A stretch of DNA of 64,000 bases. Source: a bacterium (GTDB lineage Bacteria > Sumerlaeota > Sumerlaeia > SLMS01). Each line of letters starts with the position of its first letter. Position 1 is the first letter of the stretch. Location of the stretch: NCBI GenBank assembly GCA_016125005.1, contig WGMQ01000047.1, forward strand, positions 1-64,000, read 5' to 3'. The position numbers were made by a program, and so were the translations under genes. The notes below the pieces were generated by a model. That model was not told the origin of the DNA and made no database searches. It saw nothing but the letters and a program-made list of their open reading frames with translations. Shown here one piece after another: positions 50,261 to 60,355 of the stretch.

Positions 50261-50298
50261 AGCCTCCGGGTAAGCCAACCCGGAGGCTTTTCTTTTTC
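50261..50298 (+). terminator. nusA terminator
   Basis: agcctccgggt-aagcca-acccggaggct followed by tttcttttt. Confidence 0.9.
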
Positions 50299-50300
50299 GC

Positions 50301-52058
50301 ATGATTCGATTCATTTCCATCGCCCTAGTCGCTGTTCTCCTCTCCGCCTGCGCGGTTGCTCCCCCCGATATCCAACCCCTACCTGAGTCAGCCATGCCTA
50401 TGGTCGTTGCCCAAGCAAATGGACCAGCGCAGGTCCCGGTTGCCTTATCCCCCAATGGCCGTCTGCTCCTGACCACGGACGACCAACATGCCGGACTTTA
50501 CCTGACCAGCACGGTTACGCAGTCAACCCGGGTCATCACCCGCAGCCGCAACGCGGGCTACTACCCAACTTTCAGCAGCGATGGCTCGCGGGTGGGATAC
50601 AAAATCTTCCGGCCCAACGCCGACGGCGAGTACGAGCAGGCCGCGATGGTCTACGACATCGAGCAGGACCGTAGCTATCAACTCGGCCCATGGAGCACCA
50701 TCGCAAGTACCCCCGCGTTCTCGCCCGATGGCAGTGTCGCCGTCATGCTTGACGGTCGACTTCACGTGACCTCTGCACTACTGGACACACTCCGGGTGCT
50801 GCCGCTTGCACCGGTTCAGGAAAATCCCCCCAATTTGCTGGCCTACGATCCACAGGGAGAACTGATCCTCGTCGTGCGCGAGGGCTCCCAGGCCCTTCTC
50901 CTGTCCGCCCAAACCGGAGAACTGATCGCTGAACCGGTTCTGGCCGCGCCGCTGCCGATCTGGGGACCGGTCTTTGCCCCGGATGGACGCCGCATTGCCT
51001 TCTCCACGATCAACGGGAAGTTGCTCATTTGGGATCGGAGCGACGCCCAATGGCTGGGACCCATCGACGGGGAGACCCCGGCCTGGCTTGACTCTTCTGC
51101 GCTACACCTCGTGGCGGAGGAGGGAAATGTTCGACGAGTCGATGTGAGTGGACCCAAGCTCATCGTCACGGATTCGCGCCGCGTGGGCGAGCGCTGGTGG
51201 GCGACAAGCCCCGGCATCGTTGCTTCCCAAATGGGTGAACGCCTGGTCATCCAGGAGAGTGGCTCCAGCGACCGCGTCATCACCGAGCTCACCTGGATCC
51301 GGTCCGACGACCCCGAGCCCACCGCCCCGACCCGCTGGCCGGAGAACATGAAGGACGACGGCTTCGGTACCCGGCATACGTTGGTGGAGACCGACGGCCT
51401 GGTCAAGATGACGGGCGTCCCCTACATCCATCAGGTCTACGACGTCCCCGATTGGTTCGATGGTCACTGGGCCTGCAACGCCGTCGTGGCCATCACTTGC
51501 CTGGCGTACTGGGATGCATTGCAGCCCAATCCCATCACGGTCAGTCGCCCCGAACCGCGTCCCAGCAACTTCGCGACGTATATCTGCGAGCGCTACACCC
51601 GCGGCTCCACATCCTTCGATGTGGCATCCCCCGATCCGAAGGGACGCGACGCCTGGGGTGCCTATGGCTATATTGTGCGGGAAAACTGGAAGGACACCAA
51701 GAACCACATTGCCGACTATATGGAGGTCCACGGCGTCGCATCCGGTGTGGACTGGAGCCCCAGCATGGCGAAGTTGCGGTCGGAAATCGCGGCCCAGCAC
51801 CCCACGATCATCCTCCAGTCGCTGACGCTGGCTGGTCACTATGTGGTGGGAATCGGTTACCTGAAGGGGAAAGATACCGTCATCTCGAACGATCCCTACG
51901 GCGACAAGAACACGCGCCTCTATCCCCACATCGACGGTCGGGGAGCGCGCTACGACATGCCCGGTTCCAACAACGGGTATCAGAACTTCCGTGTGGTCCA
52001 TTGCCTGATCTACTCGCGCGGCCCGAAGGAGTCGACCGGGCTGCCCGCGGGTCATTGA
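50301..52058 (+). CDS. Lipoprotein with TolB-like beta-propeller and C-terminal C39-type peptidase-like domain
   Basis: Lipobox LLSAC; SPDG...repeats; VPYIHQVYDVPDWFDGHWACNAVVAITCLAYWD; HYVVGIGYLKGKDTVISNDPYGDKN. Confidence 0.75.
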   Translation: MIRFISIALVAVLLSACAVAPPDIQPLPESAMPMVVAQANGPAQVPVALSPNGRLLLTTDDQHAGLYLTSTVTQSTRVITRSRNAGYYPTFSSDGSRVGYKIFRPNADGEYEQAAMVYDIEQDRSYQLGPWSTIASTPAFSPDGSVAVMLDGRLHVTSALLDTLRVLPLAPVQENPPNLLAYDPQGELILVVREGSQALLLSAQTGELIAEPVLAAPLPIWGPVFAPDGRRIAFSTINGKLLIWDRSDAQWLGPIDGETPAWLDSSALHLVAEEGNVRRVDVSGPKLIVTDSRRVGERWWATSPGIVASQMGERLVIQESGSSDRVITELTWIRSDDPEPTAPTRWPENMKDDGFGTRHTLVETDGLVKMTGVPYIHQVYDVPDWFDGHWACNAVVAITCLAYWDALQPNPITVSRPEPRPSNFATYICERYTRGSTSFDVASPDPKGRDAWGAYGYIVRENWKDTKNHIADYMEVHGVASGVDWSPSMAKLRSEIAAQHPTIILQSLTLAGHYVVGIGYLKGKDTVISNDPYGDKNTRLYPHIDGRGARYDMPGSNNGYQNFRVVHCLIYSRGPKESTGLPAGH

Positions 52059-52061
52059 CGC

Positions 52062-52088
52062 AAAAAGGGGGAGCCTTGCGGCTCCCCC
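52062..52088 (-). terminator. glyA terminator
   Basis: gggggagcc-ttgc-ggctccccc; on the minus strand followed by ttttt. Confidence 0.85.
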
Positions 52089-52113
52089 CAATCACATCCG
52101 CTCGAAGGCAGAA

Positions 52114-53382
52114 TCAGGCGAGATCTTCCGCACGCAGCGGCCAGTTGCCGGTCATTTCATCGACCTGGGCGCGGACCCTCTTCTGCACGGCCTCGTCGGT
52201 CGGGTCCTTCACCACTTCAGCAACCCAGTTGGCGATGGTGCGCATCTCGGCTTCCTTCATGCCGCGGGTGGTCAGCGCCGGCGTGCCGATGCGAATGCCG
52301 GAGGTGACCCATTCCTTGCGCGTGTCGTAGGGGATGGCGTTCTTGTTCACCGTGATGCCCGCGTGCTCAAGCGCGTTGGCGGCGTCCTTGCCGGTCACGT
52401 TGTAGCTCGTCAGGTCGACCAGCACGAGGTGCGTGTCGGTGCCGCCGGAAACGAGACGCAGGCCCTTCTCGACCAGGACCTCACCGAGGGCCTTGGCATT
52501 GGCGATGACCTGCTGGGAATAGGCGGCGAAGGAGGGACGAAGCGCCTCGCCGTAGGCCACTGCCTTTGCAGCAATGATGTGGACGAGCGGCCCGCCCTGA
52601 AGGCCCGGGAAGACGGCCTTGTCGAGCTTCGGTCCCCACTCGGCGTCGCCGAGCAACATGCCGGAACGCGGTCCGCGCAGCGTCTTGTGCGTGGTGCTGG
52701 ACACAATGTGGCTGAAGGGGACGGGCGAGGGAATCGCCTTGCCGGCAACCAGACCCGCAAAGTGAGCCATGTCCGTGAGGAACACGGCGCCGATCTCGTC
52801 GGCGATCTCGCGGAACTTCGCGAAGTCGATGAGGCGCGGGTACGCGGAGCCGCCCGTGATGATCATGCGGGGCTTGTGCTCGCGGGCGAGGCGGACGACC
52901 TCGTCGTAGTCGATCTGCTCGGTGCCCTGCGCGACGCCGTAGTTCACGATCTTAAAGAACTGGCCCGCCATGTTCACGCGGTGGCCGTGGGAGAGGTGGC
53001 CGCCGTGCGCCAGCGAAAGGGAAAGCACCGTATCGCCGGGCTGGAGCGCCGCAAAGAAGACGGCCTGGTTGGCGGTGGAGCCGCTGTGGGGCTGCACGTT
53101 GGCGTGGACCGCCCCGAAGAGCTGCTTGGCGCGCTCGATGGCCAGGGTCTCGACCTTGTCGCTCGGCTCGCAACCGTTGTAGTAGCGCTTACCCGGGTAA
53201 CCTTCCGCGTACTTGTTAGTGAAAACGGTGCCTGCGGCTTCCATGACGGCGCGGCTGGCGAAGTTTTCGGAGGCAATCATCTCCAGCGTGCGAAGCTGGC
53301 GGCGCTCCTCCTCCTGCACGGCCTCGAAGACCGCGGGATCGTGGGACTGGAGGATGCTGAGGGTGTCTGGGGTAACGCTCAC
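52114..53382 (-). CDS. glyA: Serine hydroxymethyltransferase
   Basis: [65 protein letters not shown] start chosen. Confidence 0.97.
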   Translation of the reverse strand: MSVTPDTLSILQSHDPAVFEAVQEEERRQLRTLEMIASENFASRAVMEAAGTVFTNKYAEGYPGKRYYNGCEPSDKVETLAIERAKQLFGAVHANVQPHSGSTANQAVFFAALQPGDTVLSLSLAHGGHLSHGHRVNMAGQFFKIVNYGVAQGTEQIDYDEVVRLAREHKPRMIITGGSAYPRLIDFAKFREIADEIGAVFLTDMAHFAGLVAGKAIPSPVPFSHIVSSTTHKTLRGPRSGMLLGDAEWGPKLDKAVFPGLQGGPLVHIIAAKAVAYGEALRPSFAAYSQQVIANAKALGEVLVEKGLRLVSGGTDTHLVLVDLTSYNVTGKDAANALEHAGITVNKNAIPYDTRKEWVTSGIRIGTPALTTRGMKEAEMRTIANWVAEVVKDPTDEAVQKRVRAQVDEMTGNWPLRAEDLA

Positions 53383-53625
53383 CGAGGGTGACTCCTTGTG
53401 TGTGAAGGGACGACTGACTGGCCGGGGCTTGCCCGACGGTGACAGAAACGTTAAACCGTGGCCGACCCCCCGGTCAACACGGGACCGGGCAACATCCGAC
53501 CGCCATTGAGCTTTTTCCGGCCCGTCCGATGACTCCTTGACCTTTGGTTGGCGCTCCACTAACCTTCCTTCAGTTTGTTGAGGGCAAAGGGGCCGCCTTG
53601 CGACCCCCTCGGAGGATAAGCACGC

Positions 53626-55536
53626 ATGAGTTTCCTACGCGGATTGATCGGGAAGAAAGAACCGGAGAAGGAAGTTGCCAAGACCGAGGCGGCCGCCAAG
53701 GTCGACAGCACCTCCTCCGAGAGGGTGAATCCGATCGCGGGCCAGGACGGCGCGGCCGCCGTCAAGAGCCGCAAGCCCAAGGTCCCGACCGCCGAGCAGA
53801 AGGCCCACTTCGAGAAGGTCCAGCGCCAGGCGAAGCAGCAGCGCATCGGACGCGCGCTCATCGACCAGGGGCTCGTCAACGACGACATCATCAACTCCGC
53901 CCTGCGCAACTCCAGCGAGGCGGGCACCACGATCCAGAAGAGCTTGGTCCAGCAGGGCTTCGTCAACGAATCCGACGTGCTCGACGCGCTGGCCACCTCC
54001 TTCGGCCTGGAACGCGTCAACCTGCAGGACGTGCAGGTGACCGACGAACTGATCGCGACCATCGACAAGAAGATCGCCGAGAAGTATCGCATCTTCCCCG
54101 TCAGCGCCACCCGCGACGAGGTAGCCGTCGCCATCGCCGACCCGATGAACATTGAGGTCATGGACGACCTCCAGCGTATCCTGGGGCGCCGCGTCCGCGC
54201 GCTCGTTTGCTCCGAGGACGAGATCGACCGCTTCTTCAAGCGCTTCTACGACAAGAACGAGATCATCGGCATCTACGAGAACATGACCTCGGACATGGCG
54301 GAAGCCGAGCGCGCCAAGCGCGAAGCGGAGCAGGAAGTCGACATCACGGAAGAGGACGCCGACGCGCCGCCCGTTGTGAAGTTCGTCGACCTGATCTTCC
54401 GTCAGGCCGTTCACGAGCGCGCCTCCGATATTCACATCGAGCCGAACCGCTCGGGCGTGACGATCCGCTTCCGCATCGACGGCGTGTGCCAGGAAATGCC
54501 CTCTCCGCCGAAGAAGTGGCAGAACGCCATCGTCTCCCGCCTCAAGGTGCTCTCCGGCATGGACCTCGCCGAGAAGCGCATCCCGCAGGACGGTCGTATC
54601 AAGCTCTCCATGCCGGACCGCAAACTCGACCTTCGCGTCTCGCTCCTCCCGTCGATCTACGGCGAGTCCATCGTCATGCGTATTCTCGACCAGAGCAACG
54701 TGCTCCTCGGTCTTGAGGACGTGGGCTTCCTCCCGGACAACATTACGCTCTTCAACAGCCTGATCCGCACACCGACCGGCGTTATCCTCATGACCGGCCC
54801 GACGGGTTCCGGCAAGACGACGACCCTGTACTCGGCGCTCTCCACACTCAACACGCCGGAAGTCAAGATTGTGACGATCGAGAACCCGGTGGAATACATG
54901 ATGGACGGCATTAACCAGGTGCAGGTGAACGAGGAAGTGGGGCTGGACTTCAAGCTCGGTCTCCGCTCGATCCTGCGTCAGTCGCCCGACGTGCTTCTCG
55001 TCGGTGAAATGCGCGACCTTGAAACGGCCGAGATCGGTATTCGTGCGGCGCTCACCGGTCACTTGGTCTTCTCGACGTTGCACACCAACGACGCTCCTTC
55101 CGCCCCTGGCCGCCTTATCGACATGGGTGTGAAGCCGTTCCTCGTGGCCAGTTCGCTGCAGGCCGTCGTCGCCCAGCGACTCCTGCGTCGCCTGTGCGCG
55201 GGCTGCAAGAAGCGCATCGTCCTGAGCGAGGAGGAACTGATCGAGGTCGGCGCCAAGCCCGAGGACATCGAGGCGCGCGAGTCCCTCGGTACCCTTGGTC
55301 CCGTTGGCTGTGATCGTTGCAGCGGCTCGGGCTACAAGGGGCGCACCGCCATCCACGAAATCCTGGTCGTCGACACCCGCATCCGTCAGATGATCATCAA
55401 GGGCGAGTCTGGCTTCCGCATCAAGAAGGTCGCCATCCGCAACGGCATGCGCTCGCTGCGCATGGACGGCTGGCAAAAGGTAAAGCTCGGCCAGACCAGC
55501 ATCAACGAGGTGCTGCGCATCACGCAGGCGGATTGA
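53626..55536 (+). CDS. pilB: Type II/IV pilus assembly ATPase (PilB/GspE)
   Basis: [70 protein letters not shown]; CxxC...CxxC zinc motif. Confidence 0.95.
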   Translation: MSFLRGLIGKKEPEKEVAKTEAAAKVDSTSSERVNPIAGQDGAAAVKSRKPKVPTAEQKAHFEKVQRQAKQQRIGRALIDQGLVNDDIINSALRNSSEAGTTIQKSLVQQGFVNESDVLDALATSFGLERVNLQDVQVTDELIATIDKKIAEKYRIFPVSATRDEVAVAIADPMNIEVMDDLQRILGRRVRALVCSEDEIDRFFKRFYDKNEIIGIYENMTSDMAEAERAKREAEQEVDITEEDADAPPVVKFVDLIFRQAVHERASDIHIEPNRSGVTIRFRIDGVCQEMPSPPKKWQNAIVSRLKVLSGMDLAEKRIPQDGRIKLSMPDRKLDLRVSLLPSIYGESIVMRILDQSNVLLGLEDVGFLPDNITLFNSLIRTPTGVILMTGPTGSGKTTTLYSALSTLNTPEVKIVTIENPVEYMMDGINQVQVNEEVGLDFKLGLRSILRQSPDVLLVGEMRDLETAEIGIRAALTGHLVFSTLHTNDAPSAPGRLIDMGVKPFLVASSLQAVVAQRLLRRLCAGCKKRIVLSEEELIEVGAKPEDIEARESLGTLGPVGCDRCSGSGYKGRTAIHEILVVDTRIRQMIIKGESGFRIKKVAIRNGMRSLRMDGWQKVKLGQTSINEVLRITQAD

Positions 55537-55547
55537 TAGCTAGTCTC

Positions 55548-55581
55548 TTGACAGGGCAGAGGTCCCCACCTAGGGTGGGGA
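55548..55581 (+). promoter_or_regulatory. Putative autoregulated toxin-antitoxin promoter: TTGACA-N17-TAGGGT with palindromic operator TCCCCACC-TAG-GGTGGGGA (55563-55581)
   Basis: Direct reading; 18 bp upstream of the toxin ATG at 55599. Confidence 0.55.
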
Positions 55582-55598
55582 AATGAAGGGCATTACGG

Positions 55599-55976
55599 AT
55601 GAAATGGAAGTTCGTTGAAGTACCTCCCTTCACCACGAATCGAGAGCGTTGCTTCAGTAGCGACGAGGATTTTCGACGGTTCCAGCTAGACCTGATGATC
55701 AACCCCCTGCGCGGCAACGTAATCCCGGGTGCATCGCCGCTGAGGAAGGCGAGATGGGGCGATGAAGGGAGTGCTCGAGGAAGAAGCGGTGGGTGTCGAG
55801 TAATATACCTTCGCGTACCCGAGGCGGCCACAATCTTTCTGATTCATGTCTATCCCAAGACTCGCCGAGAGAACATCACACCAGAAGACGGGAAGATACT
55901 TGCAAGACTGGCCCGAGAGTTGAAGGCGGAAGCAATTGCCGCCTTCGGGGAGCCAGGACAGGAGCAGGACGAATGA
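55599..55976 (+). CDS. RelE/HigB-family toxin
   Basis: PLRKARWGDEGSARGRSGGCRVIYLRVPEAATIFLIHVYPKTRRENITPEDGKILARLA, typical RelE-like core. Confidence 0.85.
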   Translation: MKWKFVEVPPFTTNRERCFSSDEDFRRFQLDLMINPLRGNVIPGASPLRKARWGDEGSARGRSGGCRVIYLRVPEAATIFLIHVYPKTRRENITPEDGKILARLARELKAEAIAAFGEPGQEQDE

Positions 55977-56392
55977 GTCGCACAAAGCCAGGCCAAGCGC
56001 GAGAAAAAGAGCCAGCAGGGGCGTTGGCGCGTGAAATCGCCCACGGCCTTCGGGCTGCCCTCGAAGTGACGCGGGGAGAGTCGGCTGCGGCGCGCATCAC
56101 CCATCTGGAGCTTCCAGAGCCTGCCCCCGAGTATGGTAACTCTGACGTGCAGCGCGAGCGTCATCGGATGGGTCTGAGCCAAAGTGCCTTTGCGAGAATC
56201 ATGAATATCTCCAGCAAGACGGTTGAAGCCTGGGAGGCGGGGACGAAGAAACCAGGGCCTCCGTCGCGGCGTCTCTTGCAGATTCTGAGCGACGTGGAAA
56301 CCCTCAAGATCGTTGCCCGGCAGGCGGGCTTCGATCTCATCCCGGCGGCCAAACGAGAACCGCAGCCTGCTCGCGCCGGTTCCAAGAAGTAG
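55973..56392 (+). CDS. HigA-like XRE-family antitoxin (helix-turn-helix)
   Basis: RERHRMGLSQSAFARIMNISSKTVEAWEAGTKKPGPPSRRLLQIL; ATGA overlap with the toxin. Confidence 0.85.
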   Translation: MSRTKPGQAREKEPAGALAREIAHGLRAALEVTRGESAAARITHLELPEPAPEYGNSDVQRERHRMGLSQSAFARIMNISSKTVEAWEAGTKKPGPPSRRLLQILSDVETLKIVARQAGFDLIPAAKREPQPARAGSKK

Positions 56393-58678
56393 TTATCTGA
56401 CTCGCCTTCTGTTGCCCAAGACAAACCCCGCCAGCCCAAATCCCAGCGCCGTCAGGAACAAACCTGCGCGGTAGCTGAACGGGCGATAGAGCAGCAGCCA
56501 GCCCGGTCCCGATTCGGTGCTCACCTGACGCGACGCGGGTCCGGGAAGCACGCCGTGAACCGCTGAGATGAACTCGATCGGTGCCGTCGAGCCATCGCCC
56601 GATTCCACGACCCAGCCACGATACCATCCGAGTGCGATCAGTCCTTCGCGCATCGAGGTTCCCGGCGGGCTGTCTATACGGATGCTGTTCACGGTCGGGA
56701 GTGTCGTCGTCAGCCGCGGTGCGGCAAGCCACTGCGGCCGATCCAGCTGCCCGAAGGAGACCTGCTCGGTGGCATAGCCGGTGAGCGGCTCGCCGCCGCG
56801 CCAGAAGGGGCCGTCGATGCGGCTGAAGTCGATGTCGCCGGTGCCCTCGCGGAAGAACGCGGCCCCCTTTGCCAGCGGATTGCGGAAGGCGGGCGCCCCG
56901 GGGAGCGACGCCGCCTCGTCTGGCGGGAACGCGTTCGGGTCCACGGGCAATTCGGCGAAGATGTGCGACACGCCGAGCAGCGCCAGCAGCTCCGCGTCGG
57001 GCTGGAACTGACGGAAGTTGCGGTTGAAGGCGTGCTGGAAATCCTTGAAGCGGGCCGTCGGCACCAGCCCCTCCTCGTAGCCATCCACCATCGGGACGCG
57101 GGCCATCACGTTGAGATGCGGCTGAAGGGACGCGGCGCGCCAGGTGATCGGATTGCCCCGTCCAAAGGTCGTCTCCAGATGGCGTTCGCGCACCAGCGAA
57201 TCGTCGTCAGAAAGCGTGAGGCGCGTTCCCCGGTCGTCGAGCGAGGCCTCTGGCCGCGTCACCGTGTTCAGAACCAGAAGCGGCTCCTCCACCTCGGCCG
57301 GGTAGTTAAACTTCTCCTTCCGTGCGGGGAGCCAGAGTGCTGTATAGACAACCAGACCCACCGCCACGGCGACATGAATCCGCCGCGATGCCGCGCGTGA
57401 CAACAACCAGTCGAAACCGAAGGCCGCCATCGTGACCAACGCGAACGAGCCCAGCAGGATGATGCGGGCGGGAACGCGAAAGCCCTGCGCAGGCGGGAGG
57501 ATGCCAAGGAAAAGCTCGTGCAGCGAGTAGCCGGGCTGGGGGAATTCGGTGAAGTCGAGCGCCAGGATGCGCCGCGGGTCCGTGTTTCCGCCGAGCGCCA
57601 GCGCCGCGAAGAGAACGTATAGACAGGCCAGCCCCAGGGCCGCGCGGCGACGCCGTGTGTCAGCAAATGCGAGAAGAGCCAGCACCAAGACCGGGACACC
57701 GACATGGACGCCGTACTCCCCGAAGGCCCGCCGGTTCCATCCTGGATTACCCGCCTCGTCGAGCACAGGATTGCCGTCCGCATCCTTGAGGAAATAGCCG
57801 TCGCGAAAGCTCCCCTCGCGATGCGGGATCAAGTGCGTCAGGAGCACGTCCGGCGGCATGCTGAACGAGATCGCATAGAGCGGGTCGCGGAACTGGCGCC
57901 GCGAGTCCTTGTTCAGCTCCAGCGTCGGCAGCAACTGCACCGCGACGAGCAATCCCGTGAGCACACCCGCCAGCGCCACGCCACTGGCTGTCCTCAGCAA
58001 CCAGGCACGGTCGCGACGATGCTTCGCCAGCGCGTATAGACCAAGCAACGCCATCAGCAAATGGCCATAGAAGGCCTCCTGTGGATGCCCCGTGAGGAAC
58101 TGCAACGCCGAGCAACCCGCGTAGGAGAGCGCAAAGGCCCGTATAGACAAGCGCCTCAGCAGGAACAGCCAGCCGAGCGCCGTCAGCAGCGGTATATACG
58201 AAGCTGCCGCCACCTGGTTGATGTGTTCCTGATGCCCCCAGAACCACGCCACGCAAGGGAAGACTCCGCCCAGCACAACCGATGGCCACCGCGTGCATCC
58301 CAGTGCCACGCGCAGCCAAACCCACGTCCCCACCGCGGCCAGCGAAAGGTGCAGCAGGTTGCCGATGTTCATTGCCATGTGCGGAGGCAGGAACCCGTAA
58401 AGCAGCCAGTCGGGTGGATACAGGACCGCGTGCTGGAGCGAGGCTAGCAACGGTGCTCCCATGAACGACCAGGGATTCCAAAGCGGCACGACGCCGCGGT
58501 GGAAGATCGACTCGGTGAGGAGGAACTTCACGGGCCAGAAAAGATTCGCCGCGTCGCCGCCCGACTGCATGGCATCGAGCCTCAGCAGTGGCGCATAAAA
58601 CACCACCGCCAGCAACGCGCAGGCGACAGCTTCAAAGCGGCGGATCGGCTCCGCATGGGACGGGGAAATGGCTTCCAC
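56393..58678 (-). CDS. YfhO-type multi-pass membrane protein
   Basis: GGDAANLFWPVKFLLTESIFHRGVVPLWNPWSFMGAPLLASLQHAVLYPPDWLLY; multiple TM segments; GTG start chosen. Confidence 0.8.
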   Translation of the reverse strand: MEAISPSHAEPIRRFEAVACALLAVVFYAPLLRLDAMQSGGDAANLFWPVKFLLTESIFHRGVVPLWNPWSFMGAPLLASLQHAVLYPPDWLLYGFLPPHMAMNIGNLLHLSLAAVGTWVWLRVALGCTRWPSVVLGGVFPCVAWFWGHQEHINQVAAASYIPLLTALGWLFLLRRLSIRAFALSYAGCSALQFLTGHPQEAFYGHLLMALLGLYALAKHRRDRAWLLRTASGVALAGVLTGLLVAVQLLPTLELNKDSRRQFRDPLYAISFSMPPDVLLTHLIPHREGSFRDGYFLKDADGNPVLDEAGNPGWNRRAFGEYGVHVGVPVLVLALLAFADTRRRRAALGLACLYVLFAALALGGNTDPRRILALDFTEFPQPGYSLHELFLGILPPAQGFRVPARIILLGSFALVTMAAFGFDWLLSRAASRRIHVAVAVGLVVYTALWLPARKEKFNYPAEVEEPLLVLNTVTRPEASLDDRGTRLTLSDDDSLVRERHLETTFGRGNPITWRAASLQPHLNVMARVPMVDGYEEGLVPTARFKDFQHAFNRNFRQFQPDAELLALLGVSHIFAELPVDPNAFPPDEAASLPGAPAFRNPLAKGAAFFREGTGDIDFSRIDGPFWRGGEPLTGYATEQVSFGQLDRPQWLAAPRLTTTLPTVNSIRIDSPPGTSMREGLIALGWYRGWVVESGDGSTAPIEFISAVHGVLPGPASRQVSTESGPGWLLLYRPFSYRAGLFLTALGFGLAGFVLGNRRRVR

Positions 58679-58807
58679 AGTGGCCTCCAACGCGAATCCA
58701 CCCCGAAGTGTAGCCGCGGCGCAATGGCAGGGCGCACGATTCGCATGGAAGTTACAGCCGAATCTATGCTGCACTCCCTTCGGCGGCTGTGCGGAGGACC
58801 GTCGAGC

Positions 58808-59422
58808 ATGAGAGAACTGACAGTGCGGGCCTTCACCCTCATCGAGCTACTACTTGTAGTCGCCATCATTGCGATCCTGGCCGCGATTGCTGTTCCCAAC
58901 TTTCTGGAGGCCCGCACGCGTGCTGCAGTGGCCCGCAGTCAGGCGGACATGCGCACGATGGCGACGGCGCTCGAGGCGTACTGGGTGGACTGGGCCTGGG
59001 CGCCGTACCACGGCGAGGTACTGGCAAGCGGGGTCGTCAACAGCCCCGCCAAAGCCGCCGGAATTGGCACCGTCGAGTTCGCCCCCGGCTACCCCATCAC
59101 CACGCCGGTAGCCTACCTGACAGCCATTCCTCGCGATCCCCTGCTAAAGCCCGGTGGGCCAGACGATCTCCGCGTCTATGGCTACATCCAGAGCCGACTC
59201 ATGAAGAACATCCTGTTGGGGCGCGGCCTCACGGACTCCGCCAATGCCATCGAGCCGACCTACGGCGGCTGGCGTCTATACGCCGCAGGCCCCGATGGCG
59301 ACAAGGGACCGGACGCCAAGACCAATGTCCTCTACGATCCCACCAACGGAACGCTAAGCGACGGCGATCTGGTTCGCACCCAGAAGCAACCGGTCCTTAC
59401 GACGCCCCGGGACGAACAGTAG
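58808..59422 (+). CDS. Type IV pilin-like / type II secretion pseudopilin (GspG-like)
   Basis: Prepilin signature RAFTLIELLLVVAIIAILAAIAVPNFLEARTRAAVARSQADMRTM. Confidence 0.9.
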   Translation: MRELTVRAFTLIELLLVVAIIAILAAIAVPNFLEARTRAAVARSQADMRTMATALEAYWVDWAWAPYHGEVLASGVVNSPAKAAGIGTVEFAPGYPITTPVAYLTAIPRDPLLKPGGPDDLRVYGYIQSRLMKNILLGRGLTDSANAIEPTYGGWRLYAAGPDGDKGPDAKTNVLYDPTNGTLSDGDLVRTQKQPVLTTPRDEQ

Positions 59423-59486
59423 TCCGCCGCCGCGGGGGAGCGCGGCGGCGGTTGCACAGGAGAGAGGATTGAGGATGAAGCCTTGG

Positions 59487-60269
59487 TTACTTCTCGATCA
59501 CGGTCGCCTGAAGACGCCCTGAGCCAGAGCCCGCACCCTGGTTGATTCGGGGGATGGTGATGGTCACGTCGTCCCCTTCGCGCTTCGTCACGGCCTTCGC
59601 GACGTCCGCGTCGCTCGGAAGCGAAACCGCGTTGCTGAAGCTGCTCACGCTTTCCGATCGCGAGACATTTCCAGAGGGGTCTCGGTTTTCGGTGGTGCGC
59701 CGCTGCTGGCCGGAAAGCGTCACCGAGTCAGAGTTGATTTGGACCTCGAGCTTCCCCTTCTCGACACCGGGGACCGACGCCTTGATAATGTAGCTGTCAG
59801 GTGTCTCGCTCATCGTGACCGACGGGCCGCTTCCGCCCACAACGCCGAAGGAGAATCCGGCTCCCGGCCCCATGTTCTGAAGCATCCGGTTCTGCAGGGC
59901 GCGCATCTGGCTGATTCCCGAGATCGGATCCCAGGCATTGCTGAAGAACGGGTCGTTTCGGAAGAATGAATCGAACGGATCACTGCCCGCCGAGGCACCG
60001 GCGCTGGCGTTGCCGTTCGGGTCGTTGTAGATGACAGATGCCGCGTCGGCATCACGGAGCGCCGTGCGAAGTTCTTCCATTGCCTTGCGGACTTCCGGGT
60101 CGCGGCGGAGTTCGGCGGAGCGAAGAATTTCCTCTGCCTTCTGGAGCGTGCGTGCGGCTTCTTCAGGACTGGTGGCGGGCGACTGCTCTCCGGCTCGAAC
60201 ACCGATGCTGATGATCGTGGCCATCGCGAGACCCACCACCACGGCAATCGACTTCTTGTGAATGGTCAT
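59487..60269 (-). CDS. Hsp20/alpha-crystallin-domain protein with N-terminal signal peptide
   Basis: MTIHKKSIAVVVGLAMATIISIGVRAGEQ; alpha-crystallin core YIIKASVPGVEKGKLEVQINSDSVTLSGQQR...FSNAVSLPSDADVAKAVTKREGDDVTITIPR. Confidence 0.82.
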   Translation of the reverse strand: MTIHKKSIAVVVGLAMATIISIGVRAGEQSPATSPEEAARTLQKAEEILRSAELRRDPEVRKAMEELRTALRDADAASVIYNDPNGNASAGASAGSDPFDSFFRNDPFFSNAWDPISGISQMRALQNRMLQNMGPGAGFSFGVVGGSGPSVTMSETPDSYIIKASVPGVEKGKLEVQINSDSVTLSGQQRRTTENRDPSGNVSRSESVSSFSNAVSLPSDADVAKAVTKREGDDVTITIPRINQGAGSGSGRLQATVIEK

Positions 60270-60355
60270 GGTGGCAACCTCTCGTTGGAACTCGGGGGTG
60301 TTCCTGCTGCCCCCGAGTATCAGAGACCCGGGCAATCGGCATGATGGTTTGGTCG

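Noticed and set aside
53635-55476. 613-aa antisense ORF opposite pilB
   Set aside because: Mirror ORF caused by high third-position GC; composition (Val/Asp/Gly/Leu/Arg) and lack of motifs indicate an artefact. The sense strand is unambiguous PilB.
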